Shown piece by piece: positions 1 through 8,471 of a stretch of 64,000 nt of DNA. Origin of the DNA: Alkalibaculum bacchi (lineage in GTDB: Bacteria; Bacillota; Clostridia; Eubacteriales; Alkalibacteraceae); contig NZ_CALNCS010000021.1 of assembly GCF_937875145.1 (NCBI RefSeq), forward strand, positions 39,909-103,908, written 5' to 3'. Below the pieces are notes generated by a model. That model saw nothing but the letters and a program-made list of their open reading frames with translations. It was not told the DNA's origin and ran no database searches. A program made the position numbers and the translations under genes. Position 1 is the stretch's first letter. Each line of letters starts with the position of its first letter.

Positions 1-172
1 AAGACATAATATCACCGCCGTTTTAAAGTATTAGTAAAGAAAAAATTTACAAAAATCAGGAAGGAATAATTTGTTTTATTATATTTTAACCTACAATTTT
101 TTATAAAGCAAGCAGATAAGATATTGTGAGAGGAGCGTCAACACAGCAATAAAAATATTTTTCAATATCGTA

Positions 173-200
173 TTGACAAAATGCAAAAAGTTTTTAAAAT
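173..200 (+). promoter_or_regulatory. Putative sigma-A promoter of the PTS operon
   Basis: TTGACA at 173-178 is followed after 16 bp by TAAAAT at 195-200, about 48 bp before the PTS IIC start. Both boxes match the housekeeping sigma factor well. Nothing else in the first 247 bases resembles a gene; a weak upstream open frame has no credible start. Confidence 0.5.
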
Positions 201-247
201 TGTAATCGTAAACAAAAAAGAATTAGGGTTAATAAGGAGGATAAAAA

Positions 248-1075
248 ATGGAAGTAAGTGTATTTCAGGCATTAGTAATTGCTGTATGGATAGCTCTTGT
301 CATGAGTCGAAGTTTATTAGGTGGAGCGACGTTAACTATGCGTTTTTCTCCATTAATGACAGGTTTGATTGTAGGAATCGTCTTTGGACAAGTATCGCAA
401 GCTATGATTATTACGGCTGCCATTCAATTAATTTATATGGGTGTTTTTTCGCCAGGTGGTCAAATGCCATCTGAACCTGCAATTGCAGCAGCTATTGCAG
501 TACCTGTAGCTTTATTAAGTAATTTAGAGCCAGAAGCAGCTATTGGAGTAGCTGTACCAGTTGGTCTTTTAGGATCTTATTTATATCAATTTAGATTTTT
601 TGTAAATACTTTTATCATGCAAAAGTTTACGGATAAATATGCAGAAGAAGGAAACGAAAAAATGTTGACGACGTCTATCATCGTTTATCCAATTATAGCA
701 TCATTTATCATTTATATACCATTTATGTTTATAGCCTTATATTATGGAGCACCTGTAATTGCAAGCATTGTAGAATCCAATTCAGGTAGTGTGTTATTCC
801 ATATTCTGTCTGTTATAGGTGGTGGATTAGCGGCTATTGGTATTGCTGTCACAGTATACGTTATTGGGAAGAAAAGCTATATTGCCTTTTTCTTATTAGC
901 ATATTTCTTAGCAGTAGTATTTAGAGATTTAGGCATCACAATGGTAACCTACGCAATTTTTGGAGCCATCATTGCATTCATCTATGTATTGTCTAAGGGT
1001 GAGGGTTCATCTACTCCTCAAGTTGCTCAAGGTGGATCAGCGGTCATTCTTGATGACGATGACGATGACTATTAA
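248..1075 (+). CDS. PTS mannose/sorbose-family EIIC component
   Basis: Membrane permease subunit of a mannose-family phosphotransferase system, which translocates a sugar or amino sugar. The 275-residue protein has many hydrophobic segments, an N-terminal region typical of EIIC (residues 1-60, including LLGGATLTMR) and the glycine/alanine-rich pattern of the family. The start ATG has a strong AAGGAGG ribosome site at 236-242. It ends in an unusual run of six Asp residues plus Tyr. It is first in an operon with a IID-IIB chimera, EIIA, a hydroxyacid dehydrogenase and an aldolase, so the substrate may be an amino sugar or acidic sugar, but this cannot be fixed from the sequence. Because the partner IID and IIB are damaged, transport is probably lost. 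Confidence 0.9.
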   Translation: MEVSVFQALVIAVWIALVMSRSLLGGATLTMRFSPLMTGLIVGIVFGQVSQAMIITAAIQLIYMGVFSPGGQMPSEPAIAAAIAVPVALLSNLEPEAAIGVAVPVGLLGSYLYQFRFFVNTFIMQKFTDKYAEEGNEKMLTTSIIVYPIIASFIIYIPFMFIALYYGAPVIASIVESNSGSVLFHILSVIGGGLAAIGIAVTVYVIGKKSYIAFFLLAYFLAVVFRDLGITMVTYAIFGAIIAFIYVLSKGEGSSTPQVAQGGSAVILDDDDDDY

Positions 1076-1091
1076 AAGGGAGGATTAGGAT

Positions 1092-1796
1092 ATGAGTAAT
1101 CAAATTCAAAAAGATGTAAGTCTTAAACCAGAAGAAATAACCAAAAGAGATGTAGGCATAGCCTGGTTAAGATTTCACTTTGCAAATGAAATACCACATG
1201 CTTTTGACAGATATATTTCACCAGCATTAATGTGGGCATTAATGCCAATACTAAAAAAACTTTACAAAGATAAAAATGATTTAATTGCAGCATATCAACG
1301 ACATCTACTGTTCTTTAATACCCAATTATCGTGGGGTGGTGGAACGATAACAGGTATTATGGCATCTCTTGAACAAGCACGTGCTAACGAAATGTACAAT
1401 GGTGACCCAATTAGCATCAATGACGATTTTACAAAAAATATCTTACTAAGCGCTGGTTCAAGAACTGGGTTAAAGGTTCGCGTATTAAAAGAGGATGGAG
1501 CAGTAAGGTATTGGAATGACCGACAATACGATAATTATAAAGTGGTTTTATTGACAAAAACCGTTGAGGCTATGGCGGGAATTATTAAGGGTGGCGTACC
1601 CATTAAACAATTAAACCTTGGTGGTATTCCTCAAAAACCAGGTCTCACATCTGTAATTCCTGAAGTATCAATCACGAAAGAAGAATTAGATATATTAGTA
1701 GACCTAAACGAAAAGTATGGAGTAGATATTTACTTCCAAGCCATTCCATCTTCTAAGAAGGTGTCGTTAAAAGAAGCTATTAAATTATTTGATTAA
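1092..1796 (+). CDS. PTS EIID-EIIB chimera created by an in-frame deletion
   Basis: Residues 1-105 are the N-terminal part of a mannose-family EIID (RHLLFFNT at 70-77 and the following glycine stretch are typical). Residues from about 107 to 234 match the C-terminal part of a mannose-family EIIB (LKVRVL at 127-132, GGVPIKQLNLGG at 167-178). The C-terminal half of EIID, with its membrane segment, and the N-terminal part of EIIB, with the phosphorylated His of the RLIHGQV region, are both absent. The frame stays open, so the simplest reading is one in-frame deletion that fused two adjacent genes, with the junction near 1395-1425. An assembly collapse is the alternative. The ribosome site GGGAGGATTAGG precedes the ATG. 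As it stands the product should not carry out phosphotransfer. Confidence 0.8.
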   Translation: MSNQIQKDVSLKPEEITKRDVGIAWLRFHFANEIPHAFDRYISPALMWALMPILKKLYKDKNDLIAAYQRHLLFFNTQLSWGGGTITGIMASLEQARANEMYNGDPISINDDFTKNILLSAGSRTGLKVRVLKEDGAVRYWNDRQYDNYKVVLLTKTVEAMAGIIKGGVPIKQLNLGGIPQKPGLTSVIPEVSITKEELDILVDLNEKYGVDIYFQAIPSSKKVSLKEAIKLFD

Positions 1797-1814
1797 TACA
1801 GAAAGAGTGATAAT

Positions 1815-2261
1815 ATGGTAGGTTTATTGTTAATAAGCCATGGTCAAATGGCTGTGGGCATGATTGATAGTTTAAATTTAATAGCTGGATCAGCTGAAGG
1901 CATTGATACAGTTTCTCTTATAGCAGGACAAGATTTTGAAATGTTTAAAAGTGAAATTTCAGAAAAAATCAAAGCCTTAGATAGTGGTGATGGAGCATTA
2001 ATCCTTGTAGATTTATTTGGAGCTTCCCCTTATAATGCGTCCATGTTCTTGTACAAAGAGCTGAAGGAGTCTGGTGTTCATATTCGAATTGTAACAGGAA
2101 TGAGTTTATCTATGCTCTTGGAGATAAACGCTATGAGAGGGTCTATGTCGTTAGAACAATTAGCTCAACATGCTGTAAATAGCGGTAGAGATGGAATACA
2201 AGAGCCTATTTCTCAAATGTTAAATAGTACAGAGACAGACGATGAAGAAGGTAATTACTAA
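1815..2261 (+). CDS. PTS mannose-family EIIA component
   Basis: Soluble phosphocarrier that accepts phosphate from HPr and passes it to EIIB. The 148-residue protein begins with a beta strand and the active-site motif ISHGQMA, giving phosphorylated His9. LVDLFGASPYNAS (about residues 66-78) is the conserved second family motif. Length is normal for a free-standing EIIA. The ATG follows AGAGTGATAAT and lies 19 bp after the IID-IIB chimera; the stop overlaps the start of the next gene, consistent with one operon. It looks intact, in contrast to its partners. Confidence 0.9.
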   Translation: MVGLLLISHGQMAVGMIDSLNLIAGSAEGIDTVSLIAGQDFEMFKSEISEKIKALDSGDGALILVDLFGASPYNASMFLYKELKESGVHIRIVTGMSLSMLLEINAMRGSMSLEQLAQHAVNSGRDGIQEPISQMLNSTETDDEEGNY

Positions 2262-3194
2262 TGAAAAAGGTGCTCGTCACCCCAAGATCTTTTGCTAAAT
2301 ACAATCGTCAAGAGATTTTAGCTCTATTCCAAAGCAATAGTATAGAACCTATTTTTAATGCTTATAACGCCATTATGAATGAAGAACAACTTATAGAAGC
2401 ACTAAAAGATGTGGATGGGCTAATAGATCGGAGTAGATCCTATTACGGAAAAGGTTATAAACAGTGCGCCCAATTTAAAAGCTATTGCAAAATATGGTGT
2501 TGGTATTGATAATATTGATATGAATACAGCAGAGGTTAAAAAGATTTCTGTCTCGAGAACAGTAGGTGCAAACTCTTCAGCAGTGGCTGATTATAGCTTT
2601 GCCTTATTAATGGCTGTTGCAAGGAGAGTAGTGGAGATTCATAATGGCTGTAAAAATGGCGATTGGGGTAAAAAAATTGCCTTAGATGTTTTTGGTAAAA
2701 AGATTGGTATCCTCGGTTTAGGAGCTATAGGACGAGGCATGGTACAGCGTGTAAAAGGTTTTAATATGGACATCTACGCATATGATGTTTTTAAAGATGA
2801 AGGATATATTCAAGAAAATAGTATTAAATTTGTGGATGTAGAAACCATTATGCGAGAATGTGATTTCATTAGTATACACATGCCATTAACAGAAGAGACT
2901 CATCATATGATCAATGGGGACTTATTGAGTAAAGCTAAATCGAATTTGGTTTTAATCAACACAGCTAGAGGTGGCATAGTTGATGAAGAAGTACTATACC
3001 AAGCAATTGTAGACAAGAAGATCTATGGTGCTGGAATTGATGCTTTTGAAGAAGAACCACCACAAAACTCTAAACTATTGTCTTTAGAAAATGTGATAGT
3101 AGGTTCTCATACAGCAGCATCTTCCTTTGAGGCTACAAATTTGATGAGTCTAATGGCTACAGGAAATATTATTAAGGACTTAGGGAGAGTGTAA
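2261..3194 (+). pseudogene. D-2-hydroxyacid dehydrogenase (phosphoglycerate dehydrogenase-like), frameshifted
   Basis: An NAD-dependent D-2-hydroxyacid dehydrogenase of the SerA/glyoxylate reductase family, split by one frameshift. The first frame runs 2261-2509. The second resumes with the expected IGVDPITEK sequence at about 2425 and continues through AIAKYGVGIDNID, the Rossmann motif GILGLGAIGRGM, the catalytic Arg in LINTARGG, the Glu in the DAFEEEPP region and the catalytic His in VGSHTA. Removing one base at the CTAATAGATCGGA stretch (2420-2432) restores the full protein of about 310 residues. The start overlaps the EIIA stop and the end overlaps the aldolase start. The break is either a real mutation, in line with the damaged PTS, or a sequencing error. 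Confidence 0.85.
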
Positions 3195-3823
3195 TGAATA
3201 AAGCTGAGTTGATGGGAAAATTAAAAGAAGAAAAACTTATAGCCGTAATTCGTGGCAACAATGAAGAAGAAGTTATAAAGACAGTGGAAGCAGTATATAA
3301 AGGAGGAATTAAATTTATTGAGCTGACATTTACGGTTCCAAATGCTGTCAAAGTAATAGAAAGTTTAGTAGAGCGATTTAAAGGCGAGGATATTATTATA
3401 GGTGCTGGAACTTGCATGGATCTTGTTAGTGCACGCCTTGCAATATTAGCAGGAGCACAATTTGTTGTAAGCCCACATTTAGATGAAGAAATCATTATGC
3501 TTTGCAATTCATACTGCATTCCAGTTTTTCCAGGTGCTACTACGGTTAAAGATATGGTCACCTGCTTGAGCTTAGGCGCAGGCGTGATCAAATTATTTCC
3601 AGGGGATATTTTTGGACCGAAAGCCATTAAGGCATTTAAAGGTCCTTTACCACAAGCAGAATTTATGCCTACTGGCGGAGTTAGCTTAGACAATGTAAAA
3701 GAATGGCTTGATCATGGTGCATATGCAGTAGGCGTTGGAAGTGTCTTAACGAAAGGAGCGAAGGCTGGCAACTTTAAAGAAGTTGAAGAAGATGCTCGGA
3801 AATTTGTTGAAGCAGTAAAATAA
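3194..3823 (+). CDS. eda: 2-keto-3-deoxy-6-phosphogluconate (KDPG)-type aldolase
   Basis: Class I aldolase that cleaves KDPG or a related keto-deoxy sugar phosphate to pyruvate and an aldehyde. The 209-residue length is normal. Key residues are visible: Glu43 in FIELTFT, the Schiff-base Lys133 in VIKLFPG, and phosphate-binding glycines in PTGGV (159-163). The ATG overlaps the dehydrogenase stop in GTGTAATG, so the two are probably co-translated. With the PTS genes this suggests catabolism of a sugar acid or amino sugar. A hairpin follows at 3879. The exact substrate (KDPG, KDPGal or a 6-phospho derivative) is not decidable. Confidence 0.88.
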   Translation: MNKAELMGKLKEEKLIAVIRGNNEEEVIKTVEAVYKGGIKFIELTFTVPNAVKVIESLVERFKGEDIIIGAGTCMDLVSARLAILAGAQFVVSPHLDEEIIMLCNSYCIPVFPGATTVKDMVTCLSLGAGVIKLFPGDIFGPKAIKAFKGPLPQAEFMPTGGVSLDNVKEWLDHGAYAVGVGSVLTKGAKAGNFKEVEEDARKFVEAVK

Positions 3824-3878
3824 ACTAAATATTACTTTATAAGCAGCTACTCGTAAGCTATTTATAAAATAACGATGA

Positions 3879-3910
3879 CCACGAGAAATATCCCATACTT
3901 TTTCTCGTGG
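3879..3910 (+). terminator. Perfect 10-bp hairpin after the PTS/aldolase operon
   Basis: CCACGAGAAA at 3879-3888 pairs perfectly with TTTCTCGTGG at 3901-3910 across a 12-nt loop, followed by CATTTTATC. It is a likely intrinsic terminator with a modest T tract. Confidence 0.65.
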
Positions 3911-3920
3911 CATTTTATCT

Positions 3921-4202
3921 AATAAAAAAGTAAAAGTAATCTACTTAGATAGTATTGGAAGCAAAGGAGATGTACACATCTTTACGAATAATACTTTGAA
4001 TCTCAATCTGGCTGAAGTTTATGAACATCAAAAGGATAAGTCCCTTTCTGAATTTGGAGACGTTATTATTACTTCAGGGGAGTATAAGGAGAATAGGGTA
4101 GTCGTTCATACAAAAGAATTTGAAGAAGATATGGAGCGTATAGAAGGGAAACTAAATTATTTTGTAGATGTACTCGAACAAATTATTAGCAAATTAAAAT
4201 AA
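3921..4202 (+). pseudogene. 5'-truncated small conserved-looking ORF
   Basis: An open frame ending at 4202 encodes a small acidic, helix-rich protein that I do not recognise. The only start the frame offers in its coding-looking part is a TTG at 3996 without a ribosome site. Protein-like sequence continues upstream of it in the same frame (KVIYLDSIGSKGDVHIFTNN, 3933-3992) and runs into the aldolase terminator. The gene has therefore probably lost its 5' end, or it starts at an unusual codon near 3930-3954. The C-terminal 30 residues look like an amphipathic helix. Confidence 0.4.
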
Positions 4203-4287
4203 TTTATTAATAAAAGGCCGTTCCTGGCAATTATAGAGGTATAATAAAGATATTGTTATAATTGTAGATGATACAGGGGTGATAGAG

Positions 4288-4893
4288 ATGAAAATAGCAG
4301 CGTTGACAGGAGCAGGTGTTTCTAAGGCTAGTGGAGTGCCTACATTTGTAGAGATGGGCGACTTAAGAGACAAGCTTAGCAGAAGTTATTATAATAGCCA
4401 TCCGATAGAGTTTTATCAAATACTCAATGGCATGAGAACTGTAACAGAAGCCGCAAACCCAAATCCAGCCCATATTGCACTAGCTAAAAAACATATTCCC
4501 ATTGTAACCATGAATATTGACGGTCTTCATCATAAAGCGGGAAGTACAGAAGAAGAAGTCATAGAGATACACGGTAGTCTTCGAAAGGTGTACTGTCCTA
4601 AATGTAGTAAATGGTATCCTTTTTCTGTAACAGAAGAGTCTATTAAATGCGGTAAATGTACAGATGTAATATTACAACCAGACATTGTACTTTATGGCGA
4701 TAATATACCTAGGCTTCAAGATTCCATAAATTTGGTTTCAAACGTTGATTTGCTACTCGTCATAGGAACGTCCTTTTACACTTCAACTGCTACTTATGTA
4801 AGTGAAGCGGCTAAAAGTGCTGGGGTAAAGGTAGAGATAATCAATGAAAATGCAGAAGAACTCATTCCAAAATTTTTAAATCAGATAAGGTGA
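4288..4893 (+). CDS. Sir2-family NAD-dependent protein deacylase
   Basis: Sirtuins remove acyl groups from protein lysines using NAD. Seen here: TGAGVSKASGVPTF at residues 7-20 (NAD loop), TMNIDGLHHKAGS at 74-86, the catalytic His95 in IHGS, and a zinc ribbon of Cys103, Cys106, Cys121 and Cys124. At 201 residues it is shorter than the usual 230-250, with the region after the NAD loop shortened and the usual Arg of the GIPTFR motif replaced by Val. The ATG at 4288 is preferred over a GTG nine bases upstream because AGGGGTGAT (4275-4283) sits at proper spacing. It lies 7 bp before rlmH and may be co-transcribed with it. Confidence 0.88.
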   Translation: MKIAALTGAGVSKASGVPTFVEMGDLRDKLSRSYYNSHPIEFYQILNGMRTVTEAANPNPAHIALAKKHIPIVTMNIDGLHHKAGSTEEEVIEIHGSLRKVYCPKCSKWYPFSVTEESIKCGKCTDVILQPDIVLYGDNIPRLQDSINLVSNVDLLLVIGTSFYTSTATYVSEAAKSAGVKVEIINENAEELIPKFLNQIR

Positions 4894-4900
4894 GCATTTA

Positions 4901-5380
4901 TTGAATATAACAATCATTACAGTAGGTAAAATTAAAGAAAAGTTTTATACACAGGCAATAGAAGAGTATAGTAAGAGACTTAGCCGATATTGTACCTTGA
5001 AGATAATAGAGGTGCCAGACGAAAAGGCCCCTGAGAATTTAAGCCCAGCAGAGCAACAAGGAATCATAGACAAAGAAGGCAAGAAGATTATCGAAAAAAT
5101 ACCAGTATCCTCTACAGTAATCACTATGGAAATTGAAGGAAAGCAATTGACCTCTGTAGATTTTTCTAAAGAAGTGGAACAATTTGCTATTAATGGTCAA
5201 AGCCATCTTTGCTTTATCATAGGTGGATCTCTAGGTTTATCACAAGAAGTAAGGACAATGAGCCGACTTAAACTCTCTTTTTCTAAGATGACATTTCCTC
5301 ATCAGCTCTTTAGAGTAATGTTATTAGAGCAAATTTACAGGGCCTTTCGCATTATGAGAAATGAACCGTATCATAAGTAA
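4901..5380 (+). CDS. rlmH: RlmH, 23S rRNA pseudouridine-1915 N3-methyltransferase
   Basis: SPOUT-family methyltransferase that modifies pseudouridine 1915 of 23S rRNA with S-adenosylmethionine. The 159-residue length is standard, and IIGGSLGLS plus the C-terminal MRNEPYHK are diagnostic. The start is TTG at 4901 with AAGGTGAG 7 bp upstream. The last 18 bases form the first copy of a direct repeat and are the attachment site of the element that follows. In staphylococci the same gene (orfX) and the same terminal codons are the SCC insertion site. The coding sequence is intact, as expected for integration that preserves the gene end. Confidence 0.96.
   Translation: MNITIITVGKIKEKFYTQAIEEYSKRLSRYCTLKIIEVPDEKAPENLSPAEQQGIIDKEGKKIIEKIPVSSTVITMEIEGKQLTSVDFSKEVEQFAINGQSHLCFIIGGSLGLSQEVRTMSRLKLSFSKMTFPHQLFRVMLLEQIYRAFRIMRNEPYHK
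5363..5380 (+). repeat. Attachment-site repeat copy 1 (rlmH 3' end)
   Basis: GAACCGTATCATAAGTAA forms the last six codons of rlmH, including the stop. It is repeated exactly at 5440 and with four mismatches at 18895. It aligns with the staphylococcal SCC attachment sequence because both encode the conserved RlmH C-terminus. Confidence 0.85.
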
Positions 5381-5439
5381 CGGATAAAAATCTGATGAAT
5401 CACACATTATTGGTACGATAGAATATTGAGATACAGGGC
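5381..5439. other. 59-bp spacer between two attachment repeats; possible scar of a lost cassette
   Basis: No gene. It contains ATCTGATGA (5390) and GGTACG (5412), the same two words, in the same order, that lie just before the right-end repeat (18874 and 18887). This suggests the leftover right end of an earlier tandem insertion. The inference rests on short matches. Confidence 0.35.
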
Positions 5440-5466
5440 GAACCGTATCATAAGTAAGTGAGGTTC
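5440..5466 (+). repeat. Attachment-site repeat copy 2 (left end of the element)
   Basis: Exact copy of the 18-bp rlmH-end repeat. Unlike copy 1 it ends with GGTTC (5462-5466), making a 27-bp unit bounded by GAACC and GGTTC. The right-end copy has the same 27-bp layout; the two agree at 21 of 27 positions. Confidence 0.8.
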
Positions 5467-5855
5467 TTTATTCTATATAGTAATATTAAAGTGACATGTT
5501 TATGTATCAAAAGGAGAACTACCTAAATTAATTATAAAAATAATAAAATTTATCATTGATGTAAAGGGAATAATAGGGATTAGGAATTTACAATAAAAAT
5601 GCTATAATGGATTAAGAACTTAGACTAATTCTATTTGTTCAAATTGATCTTTTACTGGTTTTTTTATATTGTTAATACAATTATTTATTGTACAAGTGAA
5701 ATCAATTCTGGTGATTTCACTTGTTTTTATTTGGGAGTAAATAGGCTTGTGTTAATCACAATTTTATTTGGTGAAAATAATGAATGAAAATTAACATTGT
5801 GTTAGAATAAATAACTAACAGGAACGTTAGTTCAGTTAGCAGGAGAGGCGTATAA
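5467..5855. other. 389-bp non-coding left end of the element
   Basis: AT-rich with no supported gene. It holds an isolated AAAAGGAG (5509-5516) not followed by an open frame, a GCTATAATGG -10-like word near 5602, and a strong terminator at 5692-5728. Confidence 0.5.
5692..5728 (+). terminator. Strong intrinsic terminator in the element's left end
   Basis: ACAAGTGAAATCA (5692-5704) pairs perfectly with TGATTTCACTTGT (5712-5724), followed by TTTT. No intact gene lies upstream, so the gene it served may be lost. Confidence 0.75.
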
Positions 5856-7004
5856 ATGATTAAACCAATTTCAATTTCTGTTAAAGCAAAATCACATACA
5901 AATCAATATAAAATGCATAAATACTTTGCAAGAAGACCCTACAATGTTTTTCAGAATTTAATTAAGCACTATACTAAGGAAAACGATCTAGTGCTAGATG
6001 TCTTTTGTGGGGGTGGAGTAACTGTTTTCGAAAGTGTCGCAATGAATAGAAGATCTATTGGAGTTGATTTGAATCCTTTAGCAACTTTTATATCAAAAAT
6101 GCAACTAAAAAAAGTTAATATATCTACTTTAAAAGTATTGGGAAATTCGTTTATTAATAATTTAGAACAAGAATTATCAAGATATTATGAGTATAATTAT
6201 AATTGCATAGACTATAAGATTGAATGGATTGAATGGACTTATGAAGTAAGTTGTCCTCTTTGCTCTACGACTATTAGATTGGCTGAGCATAATAAAGTAG
6301 TATCTCCTAATGGAAAACCTAAAAACGGCTATTATTGTTGTCCGAATCAGTTATGTGGAGGTCATGATAGGAGAACAGGGGTAAAGAGAACAGATTGTAA
6401 ATCTATAGGCAGTCACCCGTTAAGAGTGAAGATTAGTAATGGTGAAGAGACAGTGGTTATTGACTTATCCGATGAGGAAGCTAGCTTTATTAAATCACAA
6501 AGGTATACACATCTCATAGAAGAATCTATGGTAATACCTGATGATGAAATACCTCTAAACTGGGATAGAACTCATGAAGATAAATTAATTGAAAAAGGAG
6601 TCTATCGGTTTAGCGATCTATATACAGAAAGAAACTTTATTTTAAATGTTATTATATTCAACAGAATTTTAGCGTTGAAAGGCCAAATTGATAATGACAT
6701 AGTTGACTGTATATATTTTGCGTTCAGTTCCTCATTAAGGTATACAAATAAAATGTCTCGTGTTACAGAAAATTGGGAGAACGGTAATCCTACTTCTATG
6801 GATAAGCATGCATATTGGTTGCCTAATGTTTATATTGAAGCAAATGTTATAGAAAAGTTTAAGGATCGCTTCAATGTTATATTGAAAGGATTAACATACA
6901 CAAATGAAAAAATACCATTCGGTTCTAATTTAATATCCGTTAAAGAGTCAATTAATGTGTGTCATATTGGTAGCTTAAATGCCAGTATACTACATCTTAG
7001 GTAG
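5856..7004 (+). pseudogene. DNA methylase (N4/N6 class), C-terminally truncated
   Basis: N-terminal part of an AdoMet-dependent DNA methyltransferase. HKYFARRPYNVFQNLI (21-36) and the AdoMet motif DVFCGGGVT (48-56), followed by GVDLNP, are typical. A cysteine-rich insert follows (CPLC at 133-136, CC at 161-162, Cys167). The catalytic DPPY-type motif IV, which in this family lies after the AdoMet motif and the insert, is not present in the 382 residues. The frame ends abruptly at 7004 and fragments of other genes follow. The start ATG has AGGAGAGG upstream. The product probably binds AdoMet at most. Whether it belonged to a restriction system cannot be told. Confidence 0.65.
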
Positions 7005-7042
7005 GTGATAAAATCAGCAATTTTAACTAATCCTGCATTAAT

Positions 7043-7201
7043 AATCATCCATCAGAGCTGATCGAACCAAGTAAAGAAGATATTGTGATTACAAGGAGAT
7101 TATCTGATGCAGGCGAGATCATGAGCAAAGACGTTCTTGACCACATCATAGTGGGTGGTGAATCATTTGTTTCATTGAAAGAAAAAGGTTATTGCATTTG
7201 A
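7043..7201 (+). pseudogene. RadC/JAB-domain fragment
   Basis: This stretch encodes the C-terminal part of a RadC-family JAB domain: NHPSELIEPSKEDIVITRRL, then LDHIIVGG and a terminal KEKG region. The metal-binding HNH motif of RadC (SHNHPSG) has become NNHPSE. The frame is closed upstream by a stop at 7028, so about two thirds of the gene is missing. A second, longer RadC copy lies at 9398. Confidence 0.75.
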
Positions 7202-7216
7202 AAGGAGTAAAAAACA

Positions 7217-7511
7217 GTGAGAACAACAAAAAGTACGATAAAAACTGAAGTTACTTATGACGGCGAAATGAAAAACAAGTATCTTATTAGGAAAGAGTGG
7301 ATCATGTATTATTGCAGCTGGAAGAGGAGTAGAAACAAACAAAAAAGCTGTTGAATGCTTGAATATGATATTAGCCATATTGCTAGATAAAAAAGCAAGT
7401 ATTCTTCAAATAAAAGTGGCTTTTGGTCGAAAAGGTTTCCACCCTCTTTATTCTGAGGTGAAACATCAATCGAAACTAGTAGCGTATGAAGAAAGCCATA
7501 ATGTAAAGTAA
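7217..7511 (+). pseudogene. Unknown small gene, frameshifted
   Basis: A GTG at 7217 with AAAGGAGT at 7201-7208 opens a frame (45 codons) with protein-like sequence to about residue 28 (TYDGEMKNKYLIRKEW). From about 7300 the coding-like sequence continues in another frame (IIAAGRGVETNKKAVECL) to a stop at 7511. One frameshift near 7300 explains both. I do not recognise the family. Confidence 0.45.
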
Positions 7512-7538
7512 TGATATTATATTGAAAGGAATCACGCC

Positions 7539-7872
7539 ATGTTTAGTATCGAACAATTGATTAATTTTATAGAAAAGAAATTTGGTGTAGCAGTTGAATT
7601 AAATGCGATAGGACGAGAGACGGTAATTCTATATCATGAAGAACTAGATGAGGAACTCATTTCAGGTGATGTGTTGCAAATCTTACCGAATCCAGTTTCA
7701 TTTCACACATATATATAATGAAGAAAAATCAGAGTGGATTATCGGTATTGCCTATAAAGAAGGTACTGAGAATCCACTCTTTTTAGTTTGCCTGAATTAT
7801 AATGCAGATGGAACTACACCGTTGAAATGTACAATTGTAAGATTAAGTAATGAATCTAAAGCACTCTTTTGA
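7539..7872 (+). pseudogene. Unknown small gene, frameshifted
   Basis: An ATG at 7539 with GAAAGGAATC upstream opens 59 codons (SIEQLINFIEKKFGVAVELN). The sequence then carries on in a second frame to 7872 (EEKSEWIIGIAYKEG). The switch lies near 7700-7716, within an AT dinucleotide run that could have slipped. The joined product would be about 110 residues, with a winged alpha/beta look but no recognised family. Confidence 0.5.
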
Positions 7873-7883
7873 TCCTAAAAAAT

Positions 7884-7932
7884 GACAGTATCGTCACTAT
7901 CGAAATTACATTTTAATAATGGCGATACTGTC
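7884..7932. repeat. 10-bp inverted repeat with a 29-nt loop
   Basis: GACAGTATCG at 7884-7893 and CGATACTGTC at 7923-7932 are perfect reverse complements. It lies just after the preceding broken gene. Function unknown; no T tract follows. Confidence 0.5.
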
Positions 7933-8052
7933 AATAGAAAAGGACAAAAGATTCTAGGAAGTTTACAATGCTCTCTTAAGAGAGTTCCTAACGAAATACA
8001 ATCAAATCTTGTAGAAGAACAATCGAGATTTCAAACATATATTATTACTTTG

Positions 8053-8091
8053 ATAGACCCTATAGGACAAAACCTTTAGGGTCTATATATT
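8053..8091 (+). terminator. Intrinsic terminator
   Basis: ATAGACCCTA (8053-8062) pairs with TAGGGTCTAT (8077-8086), followed by an AT-rich tail with TTTT. Confidence 0.55.
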
Positions 8092-8109
8092 TTGATAGGA
8101 GTGGTATAT

Positions 8110-8448
8110 ATGACAAAGATTTCAGACTCAATAGTAGAAATCCTAAGAGAAGAACTAGAGCAACATGATTCATTAGGGGACTATAGTCAATGGGTACTAG
8201 GAGTAAGCATCATAAAGAAAGGAGCAGACCAAATCTACATTGCAAGAGTAGCAGTAAAAACGAATGAGTCCCCCTATGTGGACGGAATGGATATTTTCTT
8301 CATGGAAGCAGAGGATGAGGTAGTAATAGAAGTAAACTATTTTGAGAAAACGCCAGTTTTTAATGGTGGAACAGTAGAAGATTGTATTACATGGCTTAAA
8401 GAGTTAAATGACATCTGCTATCTTCAGTTACAAGATCCATATCAGTAG
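8110..8448 (+). CDS. Hypothetical protein of the mobile element (112 aa)
   Basis: Family not recognised. A 112-residue acidic protein with an N-terminal helix (residues 4-20) and alternating strands, ending TWLKELNDICYLQLQDPYQ. The ATG at 8110 is chosen over an ATG at 8092 because AGGAG at 8098-8102 is properly spaced from it. No signal peptide or membrane segment. It sits among small accessory genes on the left side of the element. Coding bias and the ribosome site support a real gene. Confidence 0.6.
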   Translation: MTKISDSIVEILREELEQHDSLGDYSQWVLGVSIIKKGADQIYIARVAVKTNESPYVDGMDIFFMEAEDEVVIEVNYFEKTPVFNGGTVEDCITWLKELNDICYLQLQDPYQ

Positions 8449-8471
8449 AATGACTTTAATAGGAGCAAAAT

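Noticed and set aside
7882..8079. A 65-codon open frame
   Set aside because: It covers a long inverted repeat and ends in a terminator, has no ribosome site, and its composition is not protein-like.
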